18,972 bases of DNA, from positions 1-18,972 of the forward strand of contig CAMWXQ010000006.1 in the NCBI GenBank assembly GCA_947178235.1. The letters run 5' to 3'. The notes below the pieces were generated by a model, which was not told where the DNA came from, ran no database searches, and saw only the letters and a program-made list of their open reading frames with translations. Below are positions 7,768 to 15,373 of this stretch, one piece after another; the first letter of the stretch is position 1; every line of letters begins with the position of its first letter. The position numbers and the translations under genes were made by a program. Source of the DNA: an uncultured Muribaculaceae bacterium (GTDB lineage: Bacteria > Bacteroidota > Bacteroidia > Bacteroidales > Muribaculaceae).

Positions 7768-10431
7768 TTAGCGGATGATGACTTTTGAGCCTTTGCGGAG
7801 GTAGAGGCCGGGGGTGGGGTTGGTGACTTTGCGGCCGAGGAGGTCGTAGAGGGTGGTGTCGGGCTCTGTCTCGTCGGCGGGGAGGTCGAGGAGGCCGGAG
7901 ACTCCGGCGGGGTAGGCGATGTTGAATTTGCGGACCAGGGTGACGCCGTCCTGTGTGGCGCGGACGCTGAGTGTGGAGAGTCGGCGAGCCGAGGGGGTCG
8001 GGGTCAAGGTCAAGGTGCCTCCGCTGATGGAGGCGGTCATCCCTGCGGGAGATTCGTCGACTGCGTAGACGGGGGCGGTGTAGCCTGCGAAGTAGCCGGA
8101 GAGGGGTATCTCGATGGCGCCCGTGAGGTTGAAGTTGGGGAGGGCTACCCATGCGAGGTATTCTTCGAGGTCGGTGTAGTGGTCGCGGTCGCGGTCGTCG
8201 TTGTTGTTGGGCACAGCGGGGTCGGTGTCTGCCAGGGCTTCGAACCAGTCGGGGATTCCGTCACGGTCGGTGTCCCATCCGTCGGGGTGGGATGAGGTCT
8301 CGATGTCGAGCGAGGCGTAGCCCCCTGCGTCACTCTCGCAGTCGGGGAGGCCCTTCTTGCCTGTGTATCGGCCTGTGGTGGAGGTGGTGCCGTTGAGGGC
8401 TTCGCGGATGACGCGTGAGTCGTGGTTGAGGATGAGGGGCATGTTGCATCCGACATCCGAGAGGACGTTGCGGAAGGCTGCCTCGGCGGTCTCGACGGTG
8501 GCATTGCTCGGGAAGAAGGGTTCCTTGCTCCAAGGTTCCCAGTCGAGGACCTGTCCGTTGGAGAGTTCGTAGCGGTAGGTGTCCCCCTCGCGGTCGGCGG
8601 TGAGGGAGCCGTTGAGGTTCTCGCGGATATTGCCCGAGACGTAGGCGCTCTGGGTTCCCTTGCCCACGCCCTCGAACTGATGGCGCAGCAGGAAGCTCTG
8701 GGTGGTGGCGGGGCCCTCCTTGTAGTAGTTGTTGACAAAGTTCAGCTGGTGTGTGCCTCCGTCGGTGGCGCGGCCACCCCAGTTGTAGACGACATTGTTG
8801 AAGACGTCGTGGTGGCCGTCATAGTTGCCTGCTCCGTCGAGGCCGCCGGAGAGGCTCCAATTGCGGCCCTCGCAGTGGGCGAGGAAGTTGTGGTGGTAGG
8901 AGCCCACGAGGCTCCCCATCTCGCCGCCGCCGATGGTGGCCGCGTAGCCGTGGGATACATGTTTTCCGCGCTGCTCGTACTGAGTGGCGTGGCCGGCATA
9001 GTTGAGTGCCTCGCTGATCATGGTGCGTTGGAGGGTCATGGTCTTGGCGCCGCGCGAGGAGAATCCCTCGTCGATGGTCCAGGCGATGGAGCAGTGGTCC
9101 ATGATGGAGTGGTCGTTGCCGGTCATGCCCATGCCGTCCGATGTATTGGGGTTGCCTCCCATCTTGTCGTTCCAGTCGTCGGCGCCGCCGAGGTAGAGGC
9201 GCATGAAGCGGGTGATGCCGTCGCTCTGCATACCGAAGGCCTTGCCGCGGAGCAGGATGCCTTTGCCGGGAGCGGTCTGGCCGGCTATGGTGACGAACTT
9301 GTCGGAGACAACGAGGCGGCTCTTGAGCGTGATGAGGCCGGCGACGTCGAACACAATCGTGCGGGGGCCGGAGAGTTTCTCGATGCCGTAGCGGAGTGTG
9401 CCGGGGGTCTCGGCATCATCTTCGAGCGAGGTGACGTGGTAGACACTGCCGCCGCGGCCACCGATGGCATAGCGGCCGTATCCCTCGGCTCCGGGGAATG
9501 CGTCGCGGCGGGTGCGGAAGGTCATAACCTTGCCTGTGTGGACGGTGCCGTCAGCCTCGACCTCGTCGACCCTCCACCAGTATTGTTCGAGGGGCGAGAG
9601 GCCGCCGGCGGTGTAGCGTGGATCGGTACCCTCGTACTGATAGCGGACGGCGTCGGCCACCTCGGTGGAGTCGGTCCCGAGCACGAGCTTGTGCGAGACG
9701 GCGACGTCGGCGCCTTTCCATGTCAGGGTCAGACGGCCGTCGTCGGCTGCGGCGTGGAAGTCATGGTTCTCGGGGTACCCGTCGGTGATGCCGTAGGGAG
9801 CGGTGTCAAATTCGAGGCCGCAGAGCATGACGCTCGTGGTCGAGTAGGTGACGCCCGCCTGGGGGTCGGTGATGTAGCGTATCACGACAGGCTCACCGGC
9901 CACGGCCTCGAACTCGACGTACGATGTCCCGGCCTCGGAGTTCTTGAAGCCATCCTTGTTGGTCGAGTAGAGGGCCCCGCGGACCTTAATCTCGCCATTC
10001 ACCTCGACATTGACGGGCGGGAGCACCTGGTTCTTGTCCGTGTTGTGGTGATAGGCGAGGAGCGAGTGATGGCCGGGTGCGAGCCCCTTGATGGTGAGGA
10101 CAAGGGCGGTGGGGCCATCGGTGAGTTTCACCATATTGCCATCCACGAGGTTGCAGGCGAGCACGCCGTCGCCGAGGAGTTTCATGCCCGACTGGACACT
10201 CTGTTTATTCCAGTTTGAGCCGAGGCCGTCGGCCTTCTCGGCCGCGGAGAGGGTGATGGAGACGCCTCCGTCGAGCGTCTTGGTCTCCGTGGCGACGCGC
10301 CCTACGGGCCATGCGATATAATTGGGCTCGGTCACCTCAGAGGTGTTTCGTCCCGGAAAATCAAAGTCTATGTTCTGGGCCGATGCGGCCATTGACGTCA
10401 GAAGTGCAAGATATAGGAATTTTTTCTGCAT
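7768..10431 (-). CDS. Pectate lyase, PL1 family, multidomain, T9SS-secreted
   Basis: An 887-residue protein. Residues 1-18 are the signal peptide (ending AASA). Residues about 20-210 form a beta-sandwich-like N-terminal module, and 215-307 an FN3-like module (RLTLTWKG, YWWRVDEVEADG, MTFRTR). The PL1 parallel beta-helix spans about 310-690: AFPGAEGYGRYAIGGRGG, TLRYGIEKLSGPRTIVFDVAG, NDHSIMDHCSIAWTIDEG and GSYHHNFLAHCEGRN. Residues 719-760 hold calcium-binding, TSP3/EF-hand-like aspartate repeats (DTDRDGIPDWFE, DDRDRDHYTDLEEY), common beside this PL1 subgroup. The C-terminus LYDLLGRKVTNPTPGLYL is a T9SS tail. It should cleave homogalacturonan by beta-elimination outside the cell. The frame is open to 10473, but that ATG lies inside the -7 promoter element; 10431 gives a proper signal peptide. 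Confidence 0.9.
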   Translation of the reverse strand: MQKKFLYLALLTSMAASAQNIDFDFPGRNTSEVTEPNYIAWPVGRVATETKTLDGGVSITLSAAEKADGLGSNWNKQSVQSGMKLLGDGVLACNLVDGNMVKLTDGPTALVLTIKGLAPGHHSLLAYHHNTDKNQVLPPVNVEVNGEIKVRGALYSTNKDGFKNSEAGTSYVEFEAVAGEPVVIRYITDPQAGVTYSTTSVMLCGLEFDTAPYGITDGYPENHDFHAAADDGRLTLTWKGADVAVSHKLVLGTDSTEVADAVRYQYEGTDPRYTAGGLSPLEQYWWRVDEVEADGTVHTGKVMTFRTRRDAFPGAEGYGRYAIGGRGGSVYHVTSLEDDAETPGTLRYGIEKLSGPRTIVFDVAGLITLKSRLVVSDKFVTIAGQTAPGKGILLRGKAFGMQSDGITRFMRLYLGGADDWNDKMGGNPNTSDGMGMTGNDHSIMDHCSIAWTIDEGFSSRGAKTMTLQRTMISEALNYAGHATQYEQRGKHVSHGYAATIGGGEMGSLVGSYHHNFLAHCEGRNWSLSGGLDGAGNYDGHHDVFNNVVYNWGGRATDGGTHQLNFVNNYYKEGPATTQSFLLRHQFEGVGKGTQSAYVSGNIRENLNGSLTADREGDTYRYELSNGQVLDWEPWSKEPFFPSNATVETAEAAFRNVLSDVGCNMPLILNHDSRVIREALNGTTSTTGRYTGKKGLPDCESDAGGYASLDIETSSHPDGWDTDRDGIPDWFEALADTDPAVPNNNDDRDRDHYTDLEEYLAWVALPNFNLTGAIEIPLSGYFAGYTAPVYAVDESPAGMTASISGGTLTLTPTPSARRLSTLSVRATQDGVTLVRKFNIAYPAGVSGLLDLPADETEPDTTLYDLLGRKVTNPTPGLYLRKGSKVIIR
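7801..7849 (-). repeat. T9SS-tail coding repeat, copy B (inverted relative to copy A)
   Basis: Minus-strand 49-nt stretch encoding the tail LYDLLGRKVTNPTPGLY of the pectate lyase. It is 47/49 identical to 7601-7649 in inverted orientation, including at synonymous codon positions. The centre between the two arms falls at the hairpin loop region (about 7725). Confidence 0.85.
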
Positions 10432-10470
10432 AGAGAGATTGGATTCAAGGTATTGATAGCAAATATTTTG

Positions 10471-10503
10471 CAAAGATAATCATTTGTGGCGAAATTCTGG
10501 CAA
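10471..10503 (-). promoter_or_regulatory. Promoter for the long PL1 pectate lyase
   Basis: On the minus strand TATCTTTG (10478-10471) matches the -7 consensus TAnnTTTG. TTGC at 10503-10500, 21 nt upstream, is an acceptable -33 element. This gives a leader of about 35 nt to the ATG at 10431 and argues against translation starting at 10473. Confidence 0.55.
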
Positions 10504-10513
10504 TCCGGATGTT

Positions 10514-10547
10514 AAAAAACCACATACGACGCAGGTCGTATGTGGTT
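10514..10547 (-). terminator. Rho-independent terminator after the short PL1 pectate lyase
   Basis: A 13-bp perfect stem (10518-10530 with 10535-10547; AACCACATACGAC) with a 4-nt loop is followed on the minus strand by a run of T (10519-10514). It lies 27 nt after the stop at 10575, so it ends the two-gene PL9-PL1 transcript and separates it from the next pectate lyase. Confidence 0.85.
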
Positions 10548-10574
10548 GATGTGTTGGATTATGCGGCTGAGGGG

Positions 10575-12305
10575 TCAGTCGAGCTTGATTTTCGTGACCC
10601 GGGTGCCGCGGCGCAGGATGTAGATGCCTGCGGTGGGGGCGGTGACCCTGCGGCCGAGGAGGTCGTAGCATTCGGCGGGGTCGGAGCCGTCGGCCTGTAT
10701 GTCGCTGATGGCCGAGGTGGCCGGGGCCTTGCCGCCGATGGAGAGCAGGGTGCCCTTGTAGGCGAGCAGGGCATTCTTGAGCGGAGTGTCGACGGCGGTC
10801 TTGGTGTCGTCCACCGCGGGGTCGAAGGTCCACTTGAAGTCTCCGCCGTCGATGCGCCCAGCGTCGGCCATGACCCGTTCGGGGACTGTCTCGGGTGCGT
10901 CGGCGACGTATTGGTACATATCGGGGGCGGTGTCGAAGTTGTCATAGGTGTTGCCCCCTCTGAGGCTCTTGACGGTCTCGGGAATCTGCTCGTTGCGGTC
11001 GTCGACGACATAGACGTCGAAGTCGGTGGGGTTGTCGTGCTGCGTGATGAGCTCGTAGCGCCCCTCATAGAGATTGTTGAATCCCTTGTTCATGCCTCCG
11101 TCCTGTGTGCCGTCGGGCCAACGCTTCTTGTTGGTGCCCTGCATGTTGATTTCCATGGGCGAGGTGCAGTTGCGGAAGTAGTTGGCCTCGACGAACGCCG
11201 AGCTGTTCTCGGTGCTGAGGAGGGTCATGGTGGGGTTGGCGTCGAAGTAGTTGTTGTAGACGTGGGCGGTGGCGTGGCAGAGGCGCGGCGCACGCGAGTC
11301 GACGTGGTCAAACCAGTTGTGGTGGTATGTGAAGTATATCGCGCCCGACTCCGTCGCGCCCCCGGCAAAAGTACACTTGCCCGAGTCGAAGAAGTGGTTG
11401 TGGTCGACGGTGATGTCCGAGCTGTTGTACTTCATGTCGATTGTGCCGTCCCCCTTGCTCTGGTCGGCGTCCTTGCCTGGCTGGCCGTAGAAGAAGTCGC
11501 AGTGGTGGAACCAGAGGTTGCGGTTATCGTTCTCGACCGAGATGCCGTCGTTGGGGAAGAGCATGACCCCGAGATTGCGTATTTCGAGCCCCTTGCATCG
11601 TTTGGCGTAGAACCCGAAGCCGTAGGCGGTGGCGTCGTCGCCGATACCCTCGACGGTGACGTTTTCTGTTGCACGGGTGCCGAAGTTGGCGCCGGTGAAC
11701 TCCACGGCGGTGCCACCTTTTAGACCCGTCACACCGCTGATGCAGCCGATCATGCGGATGATGAGGGGGCGTTTGTCATATCCCTTGTTATAGTTTTTGA
11801 GGATGGCGGTGAGGCCTGTGCCAGTGGTCTCCTTGCCCTTGCCGTCGGTGATGACGGCCATCTCGACGGTATTGACGTTGTCGGGGGTGATGTAGAGGAT
11901 TCGGGCACCTTCCTTGGGGGCGCCGTCCATAGCGTAGGCACCAGGGGCACCCTCGCGGAAGGCGAATCCCTCGCGCACGAATGGGGTGACCTCGACGGGC
12001 GCTGTGGTGGCCGAGGCAAGGGTCGATCCGTCGGCGGCGAGGGCCGTGACGGTGACGGTATAGCTTCCGGCCCTCAGACCGGGGATGTCCACGCGCCATC
12101 CGTCGGGATAATGGCGTATGAGGGGGTCGTCGGCCTTGACGTCTGTCCGGCCGTCGCCGGACCACGATACCTCGTAGCGGTCAGTGCCGGGGTGGTCTTC
12201 CCACTCGGCGACGGCGGTCTCGTGCCATCCCGCGGCGCGGGTGATGTCGAGGGCCGCTCCAGAGAGGGGGAGGAGAAGGAGTATGGCGGGGAGGATTGTT
12301 CTCAT
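10575..12305 (-). CDS. Pectate lyase, PL1 family, T9SS-secreted
   Basis: A 576-residue protein with a signal peptide (1-18) and an FN3-like N-terminal module (about 20-107: YEVSWSGDG, GSYTVTVTALAADG). The PL1 parallel beta-helix occupies about 115-480. Key visible motifs are NDGISVEN at 252-259, WFHHCDFF at 265-272, DGTIDMKYNSSDITVDHNHF at 286-305 and YHHNWFDHVDSRAPR at 327-341. The aspartates at 286 and 290 match the paired calcium-binding Asp of PL1 lyases, and Arg338 in RAPR matches the catalytic Arg; Asp253 is the likely third calcium ligand. The C-terminus CYDLLGRRVTAPTAGIYILR is a T9SS tail. It should depolymerise polygalacturonate by calcium-dependent beta-elimination outside the cell. 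It starts 76 nt after the PL9 gene with no convincing promoter between, so the two are probably co-transcribed. Confidence 0.92.
   Translation of the reverse strand: MRTILPAILLLLPLSGAALDITRAAGWHETAVAEWEDHPGTDRYEVSWSGDGRTDVKADDPLIRHYPDGWRVDIPGLRAGSYTVTVTALAADGSTLASATTAPVEVTPFVREGFAFREGAPGAYAMDGAPKEGARILYITPDNVNTVEMAVITDGKGKETTGTGLTAILKNYNKGYDKRPLIIRMIGCISGVTGLKGGTAVEFTGANFGTRATENVTVEGIGDDATAYGFGFYAKRCKGLEIRNLGVMLFPNDGISVENDNRNLWFHHCDFFYGQPGKDADQSKGDGTIDMKYNSSDITVDHNHFFDSGKCTFAGGATESGAIYFTYHHNWFDHVDSRAPRLCHATAHVYNNYFDANPTMTLLSTENSSAFVEANYFRNCTSPMEINMQGTNKKRWPDGTQDGGMNKGFNNLYEGRYELITQHDNPTDFDVYVVDDRNEQIPETVKSLRGGNTYDNFDTAPDMYQYVADAPETVPERVMADAGRIDGGDFKWTFDPAVDDTKTAVDTPLKNALLAYKGTLLSIGGKAPATSAISDIQADGSDPAECYDLLGRRVTAPTAGIYILRRGTRVTKIKLD
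10620..10668 (-). repeat. T9SS-tail coding repeat, copy C
   Basis: The 49-nt stretch encoding CYDLLGRRVTAPTAGIY begins with 20 bases identical to copies A and B and then diverges, matching about 41 of 49 positions. It shows that the near-identity of A and B exceeds what protein conservation alone produces in a third copy nearby. Confidence 0.7.
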
Positions 12306-12316
12306 ATCTTGAAAAT

Positions 12317-12360
12317 AGAGATAGCCGTCATAGCTATGGTAGCTATGACAGCTATCTACG
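12317..12360 (-). repeat. 9-nt tandem repeats forming a hairpin just upstream of the PL1 gene
   Basis: On the minus strand the stretch reads as degenerate 9-nt units (AGATAGCTG, TCATAGCTA, CCATAGCTA, TGACGGCTA). Because each unit holds AGCT, the array also folds: 12319-12336 pairs with 12340-12357 over 18 positions with a single mismatch and a 3-nt loop. It ends 13 nt before the ATG at 12305, so it could act as an attenuator or mRNA-processing/stability site between the PL9 and PL1 genes. Confidence 0.7.
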
Positions 12361-12381
12361 GATAGGGTTTGGGTTATGCGG

Positions 12382-15144
12382 TTAGCGGAGTACTGCCTTG
12401 GCGACGTGCGAGGTGCCGTCGGCGGCGATGACCTGGAGGATGTAGACGCCGGGCTGGCCGTTGGGGCGGGCGAGGATCGAGCTCATGCGCGAGGAGGCGA
12501 CCATGCGGCCGTCGAGCGAGTAGAGGGCGATGCCGGCGATGTCGGCGGGTGTGTCGACGACGATGGCGCCGTCGGTGACGGTGAAGCCGAGAGCCTCAGC
12601 CTCGGGGGCCACGGGGGCAGCGATGCCGCTGAGGTCGCCGGGCTCGCCATGGACCTTCACGAAGAAGTCATAGACGCGGATGCCGCCGTTGTTCGAGGTG
12701 GGGTTGACGAACTTGACGGTCACGGGGCGGTCGGTGGCGGCGAAGCCGGCATTGGCGAGGAGATCCCAGCCCACGAGGGTGGTCTTGGAGAGCTTGGACG
12801 AGGTCCATGAGTGCTCGGCCTCACCCTCGTACTGCCAGCGGACTTCGAGGTAGCGGCCGCCGGTGAAGTGGATGTTGGCTTTCAGTTCGAGCAGCGAGGG
12901 GAGCTTCCAGACGAGTGCGCAGCCGCGCTCGACGTTGACGGCACCAGCGGTGCAGCCGCCGGGTACCGAGCCGTTCTCGGTGTACTCGGGGTTCCATGTC
13001 GACGAGTAGTTGGTGCCGTCTTCGAGGCTCACTACGCCGCGGAGATCCTCGGGGATATTCTCATAGGCATCCTGGATGTGGTACCAGTCGCCGGTGAGGA
13101 TGCGGTAGGGGGTCTCGAGCGTCACAGAGCCGGAGAGGGTGACGGGAAGCATACCGCCCGTGGCGGTGACGGTGAATGTGCCGTCCTCGGTGGGGGTGCC
13201 GGAGATGGTCATCACGAGACCCTTGGTGTCGGCTGCGAGGCCCTCGGGGAGACCCTCGACAGAGATGGCTGTGGCACCGCCGCCGGCCTCGATGACGATG
13301 GGCTGGACGGGCGAGCCGCGGAAGATGAGCTGGGTGAGGTTGCCCGAGGTGCAGGTGAGCGTGGCGGGCGCGATGTCGGAGACGGTGATGTCGAGGTTGA
13401 GGCTCGCGGTGGTCTCGCCGCCGACGGTCGAGATGACGGCGTGGATGTCAGAGGTGGGGGCGCCGGTGATGACGATCGACTTGGCCTCGGCGTCCTTGGC
13501 CACGGAGAGCTGGGCGATGCCGTCGCCGGTGACGGTGACGTCGGTGGCTGCGCCGCCCCACTTGATGGTCACGGGCATGATCTCGGTGCCCTTGTAGACG
13601 GTCTGTTCGAGGTCGCCGGAGATGTGGTAGATGCGTCCGGCCGAGGGCTGACCGCTCTCGAATGCGCCGAGGTCGGGTGCGGCGCCGTTATGCTCGATGG
13701 TGATGGGGGCTGCGGTGACGAGTTCGAGGCCATACTGCTTGGCCTCGGCCTCGGTCATGAAGCGCACGGGCACGAAGCCGTCGACGGCCTCGCCCTTGTC
13801 GACGAAGGTGCTGCCGGCGACGAGGCGGGCAAAGTTGTTCTCGGGGAGCGAGCCGTCGGGGAAGCGGGCAGCCTTGGCGTCAGCCTCGGAGAGCGAGAGG
13901 AACTGCGAGGTGTGGTCGGCGGCGTAGACCTTGGTCTTGCCCACCTTGTTGCCATCCTTGTATGCGTCGCAGCCGTCGATGAGGGTCCACGAGTTGAAGT
14001 CGGTGTCGGGAACGACGGAGCCGGTCTTGTCGGCCGAGAGGAATTCGTGGTTGAGTTTGCGGGGGAGGAAGCCTACGCAGTTGCGGATGCGCATCCCGCC
14101 GAATTTGAACATGGTGGGGAAGCGGTAGTTGTACTCGTTGTCCCAAGCCACGTTGTTGAAGAGGTACATGCCCTCGTATGCATTGTTCTGGTCGAAGCCC
14201 TTGACGGTGTTCGAGAAGGACACGCAGTTGCGGACGACGTGTGCGCCGGTCGACTGGTCGAAGGCTGCGCCGCCCGACGATCCGCCGCCACCGAGCTTGA
14301 ATCCATTGCCGTTGCCGGGGGTCTTCGAGCCGTTGGCGTCGAGTGCGGCGTTCCATGCCCAGCAGTTGTCGATCACGACGGGGTGGTAGACCATGTAGAG
14401 GTCCCAGTTGTCGTCCGAGTTGTTCCATGCGCGGCATCCGTAGAATTCTGTGCCGGGGCCGGGGAAGAGCTTGCAGGCGAATCCGTCTGCGTCGCCGCCG
14501 TCGTCGGTGCCGCTGAACGAGTATGCGTCATAGTTGTTGTACGAGTCGCAGTTGATGACCTTGTTGCCGCGGCAGTATGTGTAGCCGGGGTTGAACTCGG
14601 GAGTGCCCGAGATGGGGAAACCTGTCATCTCCTCGATGCTCCAATCCTTGAACATGCCTATTTGGAGACCGGTGTCATTGTTGCCGCGGAATACGCAGCG
14701 CTCGAAGATATTGTAGCTGCCCTCGACCTTGATGCCGTTGTCCTTGGCGTTCTGGAAGATGAGGCCCTTGACGTACCAGTAGTTGGCCCAGTAGGGGAAG
14801 TACATGCATCGCGAGCCCTTGAACTCGTTCACCGACTTGGGCTCCATCTTCGAGCCGTCGATGATGACCTCGTCGTCGCCCCAAGCGGTGAGGGTGATGC
14901 GGGCCGAAGCCGATGTGGCCTTCTCGGGCACACGTACACGTTTGGGGGGATAATAGGTTCCGGCGTGCATATAGATTGTACCGCCGGGCTGGACGGCCTC
15001 GACGGCCTTTTCGAGCGAGGCGAATGGGGCGTCGATTGTACCGGAAGCCGAGTCGTTTCCGTCGACGGCCACGTGGATGTCCGCCTGCGCCCACGATGCG
15101 AGGGCCACACACACAGCAGCCCCCAGGAGTGAAAAGCGTTTCAT
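12382..15144 (-). CDS. Pectate lyase, PL9 family, multidomain, T9SS-secreted
   Basis: A 920-residue protein with a signal peptide (1-21). The right-handed beta-helix spans about 22-495 and starts DIHVAVDGNDSASGTIDAPF. Visible PL9 features are DGGDADGFACK (214-225), NNSDDNWDLY (241-250) and GNGFKLGG (278-286). Spacing matches the Dickeya Pel9A calcium ligands (Asp220, Asp244, Asp245, Asp248) and catalytic lysine (Lys283). Two Ig-like repeats follow (about 503-590 and 593-680; ISGDLEQTVYKG and TSGNLTQLIFRG begin them), then a beta-sandwich, possibly carbohydrate-binding, module (about 683-834), and a T9SS tail (about 866-920: ALYSLDGRMVASS, PGVYILQVIAADG). It should attack polygalacturonate by beta-elimination outside the cell. 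It is the first gene of the pectin cluster, with a promoter at 15219-15249. Confidence 0.9.
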   Translation of the reverse strand: MKRFSLLGAAVCVALASWAQADIHVAVDGNDSASGTIDAPFASLEKAVEAVQPGGTIYMHAGTYYPPKRVRVPEKATSASARITLTAWGDDEVIIDGSKMEPKSVNEFKGSRCMYFPYWANYWYVKGLIFQNAKDNGIKVEGSYNIFERCVFRGNNDTGLQIGMFKDWSIEEMTGFPISGTPEFNPGYTYCRGNKVINCDSYNNYDAYSFSGTDDGGDADGFACKLFPGPGTEFYGCRAWNNSDDNWDLYMVYHPVVIDNCWAWNAALDANGSKTPGNGNGFKLGGGGSSGGAAFDQSTGAHVVRNCVSFSNTVKGFDQNNAYEGMYLFNNVAWDNEYNYRFPTMFKFGGMRIRNCVGFLPRKLNHEFLSADKTGSVVPDTDFNSWTLIDGCDAYKDGNKVGKTKVYAADHTSQFLSLSEADAKAARFPDGSLPENNFARLVAGSTFVDKGEAVDGFVPVRFMTEAEAKQYGLELVTAAPITIEHNGAAPDLGAFESGQPSAGRIYHISGDLEQTVYKGTEIMPVTIKWGGAATDVTVTGDGIAQLSVAKDAEAKSIVITGAPTSDIHAVISTVGGETTASLNLDITVSDIAPATLTCTSGNLTQLIFRGSPVQPIVIEAGGGATAISVEGLPEGLAADTKGLVMTISGTPTEDGTFTVTATGGMLPVTLSGSVTLETPYRILTGDWYHIQDAYENIPEDLRGVVSLEDGTNYSSTWNPEYTENGSVPGGCTAGAVNVERGCALVWKLPSLLELKANIHFTGGRYLEVRWQYEGEAEHSWTSSKLSKTTLVGWDLLANAGFAATDRPVTVKFVNPTSNNGGIRVYDFFVKVHGEPGDLSGIAAPVAPEAEALGFTVTDGAIVVDTPADIAGIALYSLDGRMVASSRMSSILARPNGQPGVYILQVIAADGTSHVAKAVLR

Positions 15145-15218
15145 GATTTAAGGGTCAGAGAATTAAAAGTAGATAAGTATTTTTACAAGGTAAATGTGAG
15201 TCGGAATGAATCCATCCG

Positions 15219-15249
15219 CAAAGGTACAAAAAAATCCTGTCCCCGCAAA
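15219..15249 (-). promoter_or_regulatory. Near-consensus promoter for the PL9-PL1 operon
   Basis: On the minus strand TTTG (15249-15246) is followed after 19 nt by TACCTTTG (15226-15219), an exact match to the Bacteroidetes -33/-7 pair. The leader to the ATG at 15144 would be about 70 nt, long enough for regulation. Confidence 0.75.
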
Positions 15250-15285
15250 TAAAAAACGCGCCTCCGGAGAACCGCCGATAATGAT

Positions 15286-15317
15286 TTTGCACAGGTCGCG
15301 GGATTTTTTTAATTTTG
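15286..15317 (+). promoter_or_regulatory. Near-consensus promoter for the flavodiiron gene
   Basis: TTTG (15286-15289) is followed after 20 nt by TAATTTTG (15310-15317), an exact match to the Bacteroidetes -33/-7 pair. The leader to the ATG at 15374 would be about 50 nt. It is divergent from the pectate lyase promoter, with the two -33 elements about 36 nt apart. Confidence 0.75.
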
Positions 15318-15373
15318 CGGGCCGGAATATTTTTTCGGTCCGGATTGTTATAGAGATAAACACAATATAGACA

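Noticed and set aside
12811..15132. Very long open frame on the plus strand opposite the PL9 lyase (and similar ones opposite the other lyases, 8422-10218 and 10509-11723)
   Set aside because: These are antisense shadows in GC-rich DNA: low-complexity, Gly/Val/Asp/Glu-rich, no domains or signal peptides, and the opposite strand holds complete recognisable enzymes.
7768..15144. Classical polysaccharide utilisation locus
   Set aside because: No SusC/SusD pair, hybrid two-component or ECF regulator is present next to the lyases; the TonB receptor at 2983-5757 is not SusC-like, is on its own promoter and is separated by an unrelated gene.
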